From: Chloroflexota bacterium
Lineage (GTDB): Bacteria; Chloroflexota; Anaerolineae; Aggregatilineales; Phototrophicaceae
Length of the DNA: 64,000 bases
Direction of reading: 5' to 3'
Assembly: GCA_013388745.1 (NCBI GenBank)
Contig: JACAER010000042.1
Coordinates: 1-64,000 of the forward strand
The translations under genes were made by a program, and so were the position numbers. Positions 1 to 8,788 of this stretch are shown piece after piece; within the stretch, counting starts at the first letter, position 1; every line of letters starts with the position of its first letter. The notes below the pieces were generated by a model, which was given only the letters and a program-made list of their open reading frames with translations, ran no database searches and was not told the DNA's origin.

Positions 1-195
1 CGCCGTGTCGTGGGCGCGCGCCCACAACCGTTTTATCCCACAGGCGATATTCAGAAAGATATGCAAGTGTTCCGCGAGTTTTACCGCCAGTTCACGCCTG
101 CCGTGCCAGAAAATTTCGGCCCGGTGCGTGTGCGCCCGCACGAGACGGGCGAATGGCTGGCGGCGAAAACCCGCAGCGATGACGACACGCCCTAG
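1..195 (+). CDS. C-terminal end of an unknown protein (5' truncated)
   Basis: The first reading frame is open from base 1 and ends at TAG 193-195, giving about 64 residues of a C-terminus with a charged, proline-containing composition and segments such as GDIQKDMQVFREFYRQF. It reads like real protein rather than noise, but I do not recognise the family. The stop overlaps the stop of the convergent trmB gene: the palindrome CTAG at 192-195 ends both genes. The gene lies mostly outside the window. Confidence 0.55.
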   Translation, partial: RRVVGARPQPFYPTGDIQKDMQVFREFYRQFTPAVPENFGPVRVRPHETGEWLAAKTRSDDDTP

Positions 196-1184
196 TCTTC
201 GGCGACTTTTTCGATCAGCACGCGCGCCTGCGGGTGCAGGCTGAGCACCCAATCGCGCAGCGCGCTGGCCGCTTTGTGTACGCCGCTGGTGGGGCGCGGG
301 TGACCGATAGTGCTGAGTTTCAGCGTGTATTCGTGCGCTGCGGGACGCGCCGCCAGCAAAAACGCGAAGTGCTGTTCGATCGTCGGCTCTTTGATGAAGG
401 TTTCGATCAACAGGCGCTGTGGATTGCGGTAGATGTCCATCCAATGGACATAGACCCCTGAGTCCAGGGTTTTATCCTGCCGCTGGAAACAGGCAAAAAT
501 CTCGTCGAGTGTCAGCGGCAGATGAACGACGACGTGCGGCATAGGCCAATCCTTGATTATAGGCACATCCGGCGCGGGGAACGCATTGCGGCGGTAGACG
601 AAATAATGGCAGGTGCGCCCGGCAAGCAGCGCCGCATTTTCATATTTGGTGCGGACGCCGCGCTCCGGCAGTTCATTGACCCACGCGCCAGGCAGCAGAT
701 TTTCGAGCTGCGGTGTGGCAGCCAGCAGTTCGGCGCTCATCGCGGCATACTCGCGAATGTCCGTCGCCAGATACAGGTGCCCGCCGGGTAGCAGACGGCT
801 GACCATCGCCTCCAGCGTATCGCGCTGCATCAGGCGCCGGTGGCTGTGGGCACGCTTGAACCAGGGGTCAGGAAAATTGATGTGAATCGCGCTAAGACTC
901 TGCGGCGCGCACAGATGGTGCAGCATGGTTTCGGCGGTAGCGTGGATCAGGCGTACATTGGTGAGCTTCTCACGTTCAACTGCGCGTTCGGTTTGTTCCA
1001 GACAGCGGCTGGCGATTTCGACCCCGACGATATTCGCTTCGGGGTGGCTGCGCGCCAGGTGCAGCAAAAACGCGCCATATCCAAAGCCAATTTCCAAAAG
1101 AATTGGCGCCTGTCGCCCAAACAACGCCGACCAATCCGTCGGCCATGCTAACATATGGCTGTGCAGTTTCGGGAGTTGTATCAT
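192..1184 (-). CDS. trmB: tRNA (guanine-N7-)-methyltransferase TrmB with C-terminal extension
   Basis: The product transfers a methyl group from SAM to N7 of guanine 46 in tRNA. The SAM-binding loop is EIGFGYG at residues 31-37, and the family signature INFPDPW followed by a lysine lies at 102-110. The open frame runs upstream to 1265, but the ATG at 1182-1184 places the usual short lead (MIQLPKLHSH) before the methyltransferase fold, so I chose it; this gives 330 residues. Typical TrmB is about 220 residues, so roughly the last 110 form an extra C-terminal domain that I cannot name. It is divergent from the thioredoxin gene and convergent with the gene at the window edge, with which it shares four bases. 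Confidence 0.9.
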   Translation of the reverse strand: MIQLPKLHSHMLAWPTDWSALFGRQAPILLEIGFGYGAFLLHLARSHPEANIVGVEIASRCLEQTERAVEREKLTNVRLIHATAETMLHHLCAPQSLSAIHINFPDPWFKRAHSHRRLMQRDTLEAMVSRLLPGGHLYLATDIREYAAMSAELLAATPQLENLLPGAWVNELPERGVRTKYENAALLAGRTCHYFVYRRNAFPAPDVPIIKDWPMPHVVVHLPLTLDEIFACFQRQDKTLDSGVYVHWMDIYRNPQRLLIETFIKEPTIEQHFAFLLAARPAAHEYTLKLSTIGHPRPTSGVHKAASALRDWVLSLHPQARVLIEKVAED

Positions 1185-1289
1185 GCGCTCATTGTAGCGA
1201 ATGGGCGCGTGCCTTTGAAGGATTGGATAGACAAAGCGCCGCATCCGGGAGTATGCTGAACACAAAATGTTAGTCGAGCGAGATGCAAT

Positions 1290-1886
1290 GTGATGGAAAC
1301 GACACCGCGTCCGGCAAAAAACAGCAAAGTGTCACCAGCCTTGATCGTGTTTTTGATTTTCCCGCTGTTGGGCTTGATCGCGGCGGCCATCACCGCTTTG
1401 AGCAGCAGCGCAGCTCCCCTGGATAATCTGTCAGGCGCGAACAGCGGCCAGGCTACCCTGCCGCGCATGGATTGGAACGCGCCCAATATCACACTCACCG
1501 CCCTGGACGGGACAGCGGTCGAAATCAGCGATTTTCGCGGGCGCGTGGTGTTTTTAAACTTCTGGGCGACCTGGTGTCCGCCGTGTGTGCGCGAAATGCC
1601 GGCCTTCAGCCAGTTCGCCGCCGAACAGGACGCGGAAAGCGGCGCGCTGGTGGTGGCGATCAACGTGGGCGAAAGCGCCGCCATCGTGGACGCTTTCCTC
1701 ACCGAAACCGCCATCAGCGGCATCACCGTGCTCCTCGACCCGCTCAATGCGGCGCGCAATCTGTACGGCGTCATCACAATGCCGACCACCTATATCATCG
1801 ACAGCGACGGCATCGTGCGCTTCTTTAAGTTCGGTGAAATGACGCTGGAAGATATGTACAGCTATATGGCTGAACTCGGCGGATAG
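1290..1886 (+). CDS. TlpA/ResA-like membrane-anchored thioredoxin
   Basis: This is a thiol-disulfide oxidoreductase of the AhpC-TSA/redoxin class acting outside the membrane. One N-terminal membrane segment (about residues 15-36) anchors it. The active site WCPPC is at residues 94-98, followed by a cis-proline region (TMPTTYIID) near the end, as in TlpA and ResA. Adjacent GTG (1290) and ATG (1293) codons both fit as start; ATG gives 197 residues. Proteins of this kind reduce disulfides during cytochrome c maturation or protect exported thiols, but no ccm or ccs gene is nearby, so the partner is unknown. Confidence 0.85.
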   Translation: MMETTPRPAKNSKVSPALIVFLIFPLLGLIAAAITALSSSAAPLDNLSGANSGQATLPRMDWNAPNITLTALDGTAVEISDFRGRVVFLNFWATWCPPCVREMPAFSQFAAEQDAESGALVVAINVGESAAIVDAFLTETAISGITVLLDPLNAARNLYGVITMPTTYIIDSDGIVRFFKFGEMTLEDMYSYMAELGG

Positions 1887-1959
1887 CACAGCGACCTTTT
1901 ACAGCGCCGCGTCTAACCGTTATAGTTGTAGCGGTTTTGGATGCAACGAAAGAAGGCCT

Positions 1960-4900
1960 ATGCTGCGCCGTCATTTGCCGCCTGTCCTGATTTTGCTGGC
2001 GCTGCCGCTGCTGCTGTTCTGGCAGCAGACGCTCGGCGGGCACACGCTGCTCCCCGCCGACAATCTCTATCAGACCGAACCCTATGCCAGCTATCGCCAG
2101 CAGGTGGGCGCGCCGGAAATCCCCCACAATCATCTTTTGGATGATCTTGTGCTGGAAAACTTGCAGTGGAAAGCCTTCATCCGCGAGAGCCTGGCGCTGG
2201 GTGAGTTCCCGCTGTGGAATCCGCACCAGTTCGCAGGGATTCCGTTTTTTGCCGCCGGGCAGCCTTCGACCCTGTATCCGTTTAACCTGCTGTACTATGT
2301 GATGGATTTGGGGCCGGCCTACGGCTGGTTCACGGTGCTGCAATTGTGGCTGGCGGGCGTGTGCATGTATCTGTTCGCCCTGGCCGGGCTGCGCTTGGGG
2401 CGTGCCGGCGCGCTGGTGGCCGGCACGACGTACCAACTGAGCGGCTTTTTTGTCATCAGCGCCGTTTTCCCCATGATTATCGCTGCCGCGGCGTGGCTGC
2501 CGCTGCTTCTGCTGATGATTGAGTTCATTATACGCCAGCAGCCAGCGTTCAAACAGCGCCCGACCAGCGTTGTCTGGGCGCTTATCGGCGCGCTGGCTTT
2601 GGGCTGCGCCGTGCTGGCCGGGCACGTCGAAATCACCTACTACACGCTCATCATTTCTGCCTATTACGCGGCGGCGCGGCTGGCGTGGGAACTGTGGCGG
2701 GACCTGCGGGAGATGCCCGAACGCCGTCCAGCACGCGCGGCGGCGCTGCATATCATCCGGCGCGGGCTGTGGCTGCTGGCGATGGTGGCGCTGGGGCTGG
2801 GGCTGGGCGCCGTGCAGTTCGTGCCCCTGTTTGAACTGGCCAGCCAGAATTTCCGCAGCGGGCGTTCCAGCTTTGAGCAGGTGCTCGGCTGGGCGCATCC
2901 CGCGCGCGATGTGCTGCAATTCGTCATGCCGAATTTTTACGGCAGCCCGGCACACCACAGCTATTTTGACGTGTTCAGCGCGCAAAATGTCTCTCTGATC
3001 GACACCCTTGTGAGTAACAGCAGCGGCCAGCGCATCGTCCATACCGAATGGGGTATGAAAAATTACGTCGAGGGCGCGCTGTACTTAGGGCTTTTGCCGC
3101 TGGCCCTGGCGCTGTATGCGCTGCTGCGACCTGTGGCCAAAGAGCATCCGCCCTACCGCTGGATTCTGACGGCGCTGGCGCTGTTGGGACTGACATTCAT
3201 GTTCGGGCTGCCGACCTATGCGCTGCTGTATTATCTGTTCCCCGGCATCGACCAACTGCATTCACCCTTCCGCTGGATTTTCGCGGTGACGCTGTGCGTG
3301 GCGGCGCTGGCAGGCATGGGCGCGCACGCGCTGCTCGATTCGACACACAAGCAGCGGACGGCGCGTTGGTTCGGCTTCGCACTGCTGGGCGCAGGCGCGC
3401 TGATTCTGACTGCGCTTGTTCTTTCTCGCGTATTTTACATGCAGCTTGAGCCTTTGCTCACACAACTTTTCCTTGCGCTGGCGAAAGCCCCCGACGCCTT
3501 TGCCGATGTGCGCATGTTTTACAGCTACCAGTTCGGCAATGTGCTGGTTTTCGGACTGGTGACATTAGCGGCAGGTTTGGTGTTTTTGCTGGCCAGCCAA
3601 GCTTGGCGCGGCACGGCGTGGGCTGTCGTTGGGCTGATCGCTGCCGATCTGTTGATCGCCGCATGGGGCTTTAACCCGGCGGCAGACCCCGCCTGGCTGA
3701 ACTTTCGCCCGCCGGCGGTGCAGTGGTTGCAGGAAAACAGCGACGGCTGGCGCTATACGACGTTGGACGATCCCACTCAGCGCCGGCTGCTGAACGCCAA
3801 TGTGGGGATGCGCTACGGGCTGGACGACATTCGCGGCTACGAAAGCATCATCCCGCGCCAGTACGTCGATTACATGCAAATGCTCATGCCGCAGGTGCTG
3901 TTGGAGTTCAACCGCATCGCGCCGCTTTATGTCGATCGTGCCGAGGCGCTGGAATCGCCGCTGCTCGACTTGTTGAACGTGCGCTATGTCGTCGCGCACC
4001 TGACAACCGATCTTCCCGGCTGGACAGTGGTTTATGAGGACGCAGCGCTGCGCATCTGGGAGAATCCCGGCGCTGTGCCCCGCGCCTACATCGTTCCTGG
4101 TGACAACTTCGACCCGGAGGCGCTGCGCGTGCCGGAAAACTACAGCGCCGCGACGATCACGCGCGACACAGGACGCGAGCAGTATATCGACCTGCACAGC
4201 GATACCCCCGCCTGGTTGATCGTCAGTCAGTCGTATTTCAGCGGCTGGCGTGCCTTTATCCGTCCGCAGGGCGGCACAGAGCAGCAGGAACAGCCGCTGG
4301 ATGTGCAGCGCGTACAGGGAAATTTTCAAGGCGTGTACTTGCCTGACGCCGGAAACTGGACAATCCGACTGATCTACAGCCCGACCAGTTTTCAGGCGGG
4401 CGCTTTTGCCACCGGACTCAGTCTGGCGCTGCTGCTGTTTATAGGCGGCGTCTACTTATGGCGTTTGTTTTTGACGCCGCAGCAGGACAGCGATGGCAGC
4501 AGCATCGCCCGCGTGGCCCGCAACAGCCTGGCGCCGATTCTGCTGAACCTGTTTAATCGCGGCATCGACTTTGCCTTTGCGATCATCATGCTGCGCATTC
4601 TTGGCCCGGCAGAAGCGGGGGTCTATGCCTACGTCGTGGTGATTTTCATGTGGTTCGACATCTTCACCAACTTCGGGCTGAACCTGTTTTTGGTGCGGGA
4701 GGTCGCGCGGGAAAAATCACGGGCAGGCTTCTACTTTTTGAATACCAGCGCGCTGCGTTTTCTGCTGATCGTGCTGGGAATTCCGCTGCTGGCGCTGTTT
4801 TTTGCGCTGCGGCAAAATCTGCCCGGCGCGCTGCCGCTCGATCCGGGCGCGCTGCTGGCCATCGCGCTGCTGTACATCGGCCTGCTGCCGAGCAGTCTAA

Positions 4901-5979
4901 GCACCGGACTCACGGCGCTGTACTACGCTTTTGAGAAAGCCGAATACCCGGCGGCGGTGCAAACCGTCACGACGATCAATAAGACGATACTGGGACTGGC
5001 GGCGCTGCTGCTGGGCTGGGGCTTTGTTGGGCTGGCGGGCGTGAGCATCGTCACCAACGCGCTGACACTGGCGATTCTGGCGTATAACGCCCGCGCGATG
5101 CTGCGCAATCCGCAGGCGGCGCCGCTGGAACGCCCGAACCCGGCGCTCATGCGCGGGATGGCGCGCGAAAGCCTGCCCTTGATGCTCAATCATTTTCTGG
5201 CGACGATTTTTTTCCAGATTGACATCGTGATTATCCAGCCGACATGGGGCGATCGCGTGGTCGGCCAGTACAGCACCGCCTATAAGTGGCTGCAAGCCAT
5301 CAACGTGATTCCGGCGTTTTTTACGCAGGCGCTGCTGCCGTTGATGTCGCGGCAGGCGCACGAAGACCGCGCGGCGCTGCGCCGCACCTATACCCTGGCG
5401 ATCAAGCTGCTGTCTACACTTGCGCTGCCCTGCGCTGTGTTGTTCACGGTGCTGGCTGTCCCGCTGACCGCGCTTCTGGGCGGCGCGGAATACCTGCCCG
5501 ACGGCGCGATTGCCCTGCAAATCATGATCTGGAGCATCCCGATCGGCTGGATGAACAGCCTGACACAGTATGTGCTGATCGCGCTCGACTTGCAGCGCAG
5601 CATCACGCGCGCCTTCTTGTTGGCGGTGGCGTTCAACCTTATCACCAATTTGATCTTTATCCCGCTGTATGGCTATCGCGCTGCTGCCGTGACAACGATT
5701 CTCTCAGAACTCATGCTGCTGCTGCCATTCGCCTGGCTGCTGCAAAAAGCGCTGGGACGCCTGAATTGGCTGGATATGCTCTGGCGGCCCACACTGGCGA
5801 GCGCCGCGCTGCTGCTGGCGCTGCTGGCCCTGTGGGATACGCTGCCGCTGCTGGCGCTGCCCTTAGGCGTGCTGGTCTACGGCGGCGTGCTGCTGCTGCT
5901 GCGTCCGCTGGACGCCGACGAAATGGCGCGCCTGAGTCCGCTGCTGCCGGCGCGGGTACGCGCGTTGGTTACAAGATAG
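1960..5979 (+). CDS. YfhO-family membrane protein fused to a polysaccharide flippase
   Basis: One uninterrupted frame of 1339 residues carries two normally separate proteins. Residues 1 to about 840 match the YfhO pattern: many membrane helices (a GT-C-like fold), a periplasmic half containing ENPGAVPRAYIV-type sequence, and a final helix near 810-830. From about residue 845 a second multi-helix domain begins with the N-terminus typical of Wzx/RfbX flippases (NLFNRGIDFAFAIIMLRILG) and has some 12 to 14 helices. YfhO relatives glycosylate lipoteichoic acids or other polymers; Wzx proteins flip lipid-linked oligosaccharides. The fusion suggests coupled glycan transfer and export. The join is continuous, with no stop or frame change. 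Confidence 0.85.
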   Translation: MLRRHLPPVLILLALPLLLFWQQTLGGHTLLPADNLYQTEPYASYRQQVGAPEIPHNHLLDDLVLENLQWKAFIRESLALGEFPLWNPHQFAGIPFFAAGQPSTLYPFNLLYYVMDLGPAYGWFTVLQLWLAGVCMYLFALAGLRLGRAGALVAGTTYQLSGFFVISAVFPMIIAAAAWLPLLLLMIEFIIRQQPAFKQRPTSVVWALIGALALGCAVLAGHVEITYYTLIISAYYAAARLAWELWRDLREMPERRPARAAALHIIRRGLWLLAMVALGLGLGAVQFVPLFELASQNFRSGRSSFEQVLGWAHPARDVLQFVMPNFYGSPAHHSYFDVFSAQNVSLIDTLVSNSSGQRIVHTEWGMKNYVEGALYLGLLPLALALYALLRPVAKEHPPYRWILTALALLGLTFMFGLPTYALLYYLFPGIDQLHSPFRWIFAVTLCVAALAGMGAHALLDSTHKQRTARWFGFALLGAGALILTALVLSRVFYMQLEPLLTQLFLALAKAPDAFADVRMFYSYQFGNVLVFGLVTLAAGLVFLLASQAWRGTAWAVVGLIAADLLIAAWGFNPAADPAWLNFRPPAVQWLQENSDGWRYTTLDDPTQRRLLNANVGMRYGLDDIRGYESIIPRQYVDYMQMLMPQVLLEFNRIAPLYVDRAEALESPLLDLLNVRYVVAHLTTDLPGWTVVYEDAALRIWENPGAVPRAYIVPGDNFDPEALRVPENYSAATITRDTGREQYIDLHSDTPAWLIVSQSYFSGWRAFIRPQGGTEQQEQPLDVQRVQGNFQGVYLPDAGNWTIRLIYSPTSFQAGAFATGLSLALLLFIGGVYLWRLFLTPQQDSDGSSIARVARNSLAPILLNLFNRGIDFAFAIIMLRILGPAEAGVYAYVVVIFMWFDIFTNFGLNLFLVREVAREKSRAGFYFLNTSALRFLLIVLGIPLLALFFALRQNLPGALPLDPGALLAIALLYIGLLPSSLSTGLTALYYAFEKAEYPAAVQTVTTINKTILGLAALLLGWGFVGLAGVSIVTNALTLAILAYNARAMLRNPQAAPLERPNPALMRGMARESLPLMLNHFLATIFFQIDIVIIQPTWGDRVVGQYSTAYKWLQAINVIPAFFTQALLPLMSRQAHEDRAALRRTYTLAIKLLSTLALPCAVLFTVLAVPLTALLGGAEYLPDGAIALQIMIWSIPIGWMNSLTQYVLIALDLQRSITRAFLLAVAFNLITNLIFIPLYGYRAAAVTTILSELMLLLPFAWLLQKALGRLNWLDMLWRPTLASAALLLALLALWDTLPLLALPLGVLVYGGVLLLLRPLDADEMARLSPLLPARVRALVTR

Positions 5980-6045
5980 CAATCGAGTTTGGGGCGGCGC
6001 TGGGTTAGTATTGACCAAAGGCAAACCCAGAAAGGAGCGAGGAAG

Positions 6046-6534
6046 ATGTCGGAAGCGCAGCGCATCGGCAACCAGCTTAAACGCTATTTTGTGGAAAAAA
6101 CGGGGGTGTTTTTGCCCTTTAACGCCGCGGTGGAGGGCTTAACGGCGGCGCAGTCCCTGCTCGTCCCGCGCCAAAAATTCAACAGCATTTGGGGCGTCGT
6201 CAACCATGTCTGCTACTGGCAGGAAGCCTCGCTGCTGCTGATCCAGGGATCGCCGAAAATGCCCGAAACGCCCGGCGAAAAAAGCGGCGGCTGGTTCGCG
6301 CCCACACAGGCCGCCGACGATGAGTGGCACGCGCTGGTAACACGCACCCTGGATATGAACGTGCAGTTGGCCGACGCGCTGGCCGCGCTCGACGAAGACG
6401 CGCTGCACAAAAAGAACGCTGTATGGAAGCAAACGCCTTATGAAATCGCCCTGTCGATTTTGACGCACAACAGCTATCACACCTGCGAGATCATCACGCT
6501 GCGCCACTTGCAGGGACTGTGGGTCGCAGCCTGA
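6046..6534 (+). CDS. DinB-superfamily protein
   Basis: A 162-residue four-helix-bundle protein of the DinB/YfiT class, often metal-dependent enzymes using bacillithiol, mycothiol or glutathione, though most members have no known reaction. Candidate metal-binding histidines are at about 54 (VVNH) and in HNSYH near 141-145, the usual spacing. The frame is open further upstream (5989), but an AGGAGCGAGGA ribosome site 3-13 bases before the ATG at 6046 fixes the start. It follows the YfhO-flippase gene by 66 bases and ends just before the promoter of the small RNA gene. Confidence 0.75.
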   Translation: MSEAQRIGNQLKRYFVEKTGVFLPFNAAVEGLTAAQSLLVPRQKFNSIWGVVNHVCYWQEASLLLIQGSPKMPETPGEKSGGWFAPTQAADDEWHALVTRTLDMNVQLADALAALDEDALHKKNAVWKQTPYEIALSILTHNSYHTCEIITLRHLQGLWVAA

Positions 6535-6541
6535 GCGCGCC

Positions 6542-6571
6542 TATACAAATCTGATAGGCGTGTTTTATAAT
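6542..6571 (+). promoter_or_regulatory. Promoter of the tmRNA-like RNA gene
   Basis: A consensus -10 box TATAAT lies at 6566-6571, with TATACA at 6542-6547 as a -35 box matching four of six bases at a spacing of 18. The RNA start GGGGATG at 6583 is 11 bases downstream of the -10 box. Confidence 0.6.
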
Positions 6572-6582
6572 AGAATATAGAT

Positions 6583-6703
6583 GGGGATGAATCAGCTTCG
6601 ACGGGATAGACTGCTGGCGAGTAACGCGAAGGCGCACTGCAAAAACGTGAAACCCAGCTTACAAGGTCTATCGCGGACGCGCGGGCAGTACGCGCCATCT
6701 CCA
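6583..6703 (+). ncRNA. Compact tmRNA-like RNA (ssrA-like, shortened)
   Basis: The 5' end GGGGATG (6583-6589) followed by TTCGACGGG (6597-6605) is the hallmark of tmRNA. It pairs with CATCTCC (6696-6702), giving a 7-bp acceptor stem that keeps the alanine identity wobble at pair 3 (G6585 with T6700), with A6703 as discriminator. A 5-bp T stem with a 7-base loop (6679-6695) sits directly before it. GATAGAC (6605-6611) pairs with GTCTATC (6666-6672) as helix P2, extended by GCTGG (6613-6617) with CCAGC (6654-6658). A GCA at 6639, in the usual sequence surroundings of a resume codon, is followed by AAA ACG TGA, so the tag would be three residues long. tmRNAs are normally 300 to 400 nt; here the tag and pseudoknot domain is almost absent, the T loop lacks TTCGA, and CCA is not directly encoded. 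It may be a reduced functional RNA, a deletion derivative or an assembly collapse. Confidence 0.6.
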
Positions 6704-6712
6704 CACCAACGA

Positions 6713-6741
6713 CAGCAGGAAGCACAGCGCTTCCTGTTTTT
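6713..6741 (+). terminator. Rho-independent terminator of the tmRNA-like gene
   Basis: CAGGAAGC (6716-6723) and GCTTCCTG (6729-6736) form a perfect 8-bp stem with a 5-base loop followed by TTTTT at 6737-6741. It separates the RNA gene from the map gene. Confidence 0.85.
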
Positions 6742-6765
6742 GCTGGCAGCGAGCGAGGACAAATC

Positions 6766-7512
6766 ATGACGGTTAATTCTGAAAAAGATCTGATGGGCCT
6801 GCTGCGTATTGGACGCGTTGTCGGCATGACGCTGCAAAAAATGCGCGCGGCGCTGCGCCCCGGCATCACGACCGCCGAGCTTGACCATATCGGCGCGGAG
6901 TATCTGCGGCAGCACGGCGCGCGTTCCGCCCCCATTCTGACCTACAATTTTCCCGGCGCGACCTGCATCAGCCTCAACAACGAGGCCGCACACGGTATCC
7001 CCGGCAGCCGCGTGATTCAGATCGGCGATCTGGTCAATATCGACGTTTCGGCAGAACTCGACGGCTACTATGCGGACACCGGCGCGTCGTTCCCGATGCC
7101 GCCCGTCAAACCCGAATATCAACGTCTGCTCGACCACACACGCGCGGCGCTGGATGTGGCGATCGCTGCTGCGCGGGCGGGCGAAAAGCTCAACAATATC
7201 GGGCGCGCGGTCGAAACCTTTGCGCGCAAAGGGGGCTACAAAGTCATTCAGGATTTGCCGGGACACGGCGTCGGGCGCAAGCTGCACGAGCCGCCTACTG
7301 TCCCTAATTTTTATGTGCCCACGCTGAAAACACGCCTGACCGAAGGCATGGTGATTACGCTCGAGCCGTTCCTCTCGATGAGCGCCAACCGCGTTGTGCA
7401 GCAGCCCGACGGCTGGACGCTGAAAACCGAAGACGGCAGCATGGCCGCGCAGTACGAGCATACGGTCATCATCACGCGCGGGCGTCCGCTTCTCACGACG
7501 CTGGTATCGTGA
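6766..7512 (+). CDS. map: Type I methionine aminopeptidase
   Basis: The enzyme removes the initiator methionine from new proteins in the cytoplasm. All five metal ligands of the pita-bread fold can be placed: D93, D104, H167, E200 and E231, with the substrate histidine at 76 in NEAAHGIPG. The length of 248 residues is normal for a bacterial type Ia enzyme. GAGGA at 6755-6759 sits six bases before the ATG. It begins 25 bases after the terminator of the tmRNA-like gene, so its own promoter must overlap that region or it depends on readthrough. It is convergent with the membrane glycosyltransferase gene. Confidence 0.93.
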   Translation: MTVNSEKDLMGLLRIGRVVGMTLQKMRAALRPGITTAELDHIGAEYLRQHGARSAPILTYNFPGATCISLNNEAAHGIPGSRVIQIGDLVNIDVSAELDGYYADTGASFPMPPVKPEYQRLLDHTRAALDVAIAAARAGEKLNNIGRAVETFARKGGYKVIQDLPGHGVGRKLHEPPTVPNFYVPTLKTRLTEGMVITLEPFLSMSANRVVQQPDGWTLKTEDGSMAAQYEHTVIITRGRPLLTTLVS

Positions 7513-7516
7513 AGCG

Positions 7517-8788
7517 TTAGCTGACCCAACCCCACAGCGCAAAGGCCGCGACAAACATCAGTTGCAGCAGCACGCCGCCAATGATCCACAGGCCCGTCAG
7601 CAGGCGCGTGGTAAAGCGCTGCTGCTGCTGCAAGAGCAGCGCGATCACCATAAACGCCGGGAACATATAGAGCGCATAGCGCAAAATACCGTGAAACTGA
7701 AACGTGTCGTGCCCGCGCAGCAGGATAAAAAACAGCGTCGGCCACACCAGCAGCCAGTATTGTGGCTTTAAACGCCGCAGCGCAGCCACTCCCGTGAAAA
7801 CGATGAACACAAAAACCGCCATGCTGGCGAGGTCATGCAGCCGCGCCGTGCCGTCCAGCAGTACGCGCAGCGCCGCGATGATCGTCTCCCAAGGGGCTTG
7901 CACGCGCGTGTTCCAGGGCGGATTCAAAAAAGCTTCTTCGACACTGCCCATGCCTGTCCACTGCATCCCGAACACATAAGCGGCAGTCCCCAACACGCCG
8001 CCCAGCACCGCCGGCGACATCGGCAGCCCGACGCGCAGCGCCTCCAGCGGCTGCGCCAGATAATAACGAATGCCCGGCCAGAAACCGCCGCGCGCCTGTC
8101 CCATGCGTTCAAGAATGATGTAGGCAAACGGCAGCGCCAGCGCCCAGCCCTGCGCGCGTGTCAGCGCCGCGCAAAAGGCCAGCAGTCCGGCCAGCCAGTA
8201 GCGCTGCGCCCGCACCGCCAGCCAGGCCCCCAGCGCCAGCGCCATAAATGTGCTTTCTGTATAGCCCGCCACCAGATAGAACGCTGTCGGGAAACTGGCA
8301 TACAGCAGCAGCGTCAGCACGGCTAACTGATGACCATATTCCCCCGCCACCAGCCGATAGAGCAGGTAAAAAGCGATGATGCAAGCGACATTGCTCACCA
8401 GCAGGGCGGCCACCAGATAATCGCCGCCCATAAGCGGCGAGAGCAGGCGTACCAGCAGGGGATAAAACGGCGCGAAAATGATGGTTGGTGCGTCCGGCTG
8501 ATAGCCTTCATGAGCGATATAGAGATACCAGCCAGTGTCATAACGATACCAGGGGTCGAACCAGCCTCGCAGCGGCCCTTGCAAGATAAACGTCTCGCTG
8601 CGCAGTTCAATGATGCCATCTGGGAATACAGGGTACGGGCGCTGCGCAGCCGTGTTGACGCCATAGGCCACCAGCGCCGTGAGCAAGCGCATTGCGACGA
8701 ACAGCAGCAGCGCCCAACGCAGCGCGGGTTCCAGCCGCAGTTGCGCTGTCCGCGGCGCAGGAGAAGGGAGTGCAGCGGGTGTACTCAT
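7517..8788 (-). CDS. PIG-V-like membrane mannosyl/glycosyltransferase
   Basis: A 423-residue integral membrane protein with about ten helices. The first extracytoplasmic loop carries WYRYDTGWYLYIAHEGY followed by FAPFYPLL, the pattern of PIG-V and related GT-C enzymes in which the acidic residue of the loop is catalytic. Eukaryotic PIG-V uses dolichol-phosphate mannose; the bacterial relatives use polyprenyl-phosphate sugars to modify exported glycans or proteins. The donor and acceptor here are unknown. The YfhO-flippase fusion a little upstream may belong to the same cell-surface glycan route, though it is on the other strand. Confidence 0.75.
   Translation of the reverse strand: MSTPAALPSPAPRTAQLRLEPALRWALLLFVAMRLLTALVAYGVNTAAQRPYPVFPDGIIELRSETFILQGPLRGWFDPWYRYDTGWYLYIAHEGYQPDAPTIIFAPFYPLLVRLLSPLMGGDYLVAALLVSNVACIIAFYLLYRLVAGEYGHQLAVLTLLLYASFPTAFYLVAGYTESTFMALALGAWLAVRAQRYWLAGLLAFCAALTRAQGWALALPFAYIILERMGQARGGFWPGIRYYLAQPLEALRVGLPMSPAVLGGVLGTAAYVFGMQWTGMGSVEEAFLNPPWNTRVQAPWETIIAALRVLLDGTARLHDLASMAVFVFIVFTGVAALRRLKPQYWLLVWPTLFFILLRGHDTFQFHGILRYALYMFPAFMVIALLLQQQQRFTTRLLTGLWIIGGVLLQLMFVAAFALWGWVS

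Noticed and set aside
6581-6769. 62-codon open frame across the tmRNA-like gene
   Set aside because: It starts two bases before the RNA 5' end, has no ribosome site, and runs through the RNA helices and the terminator.
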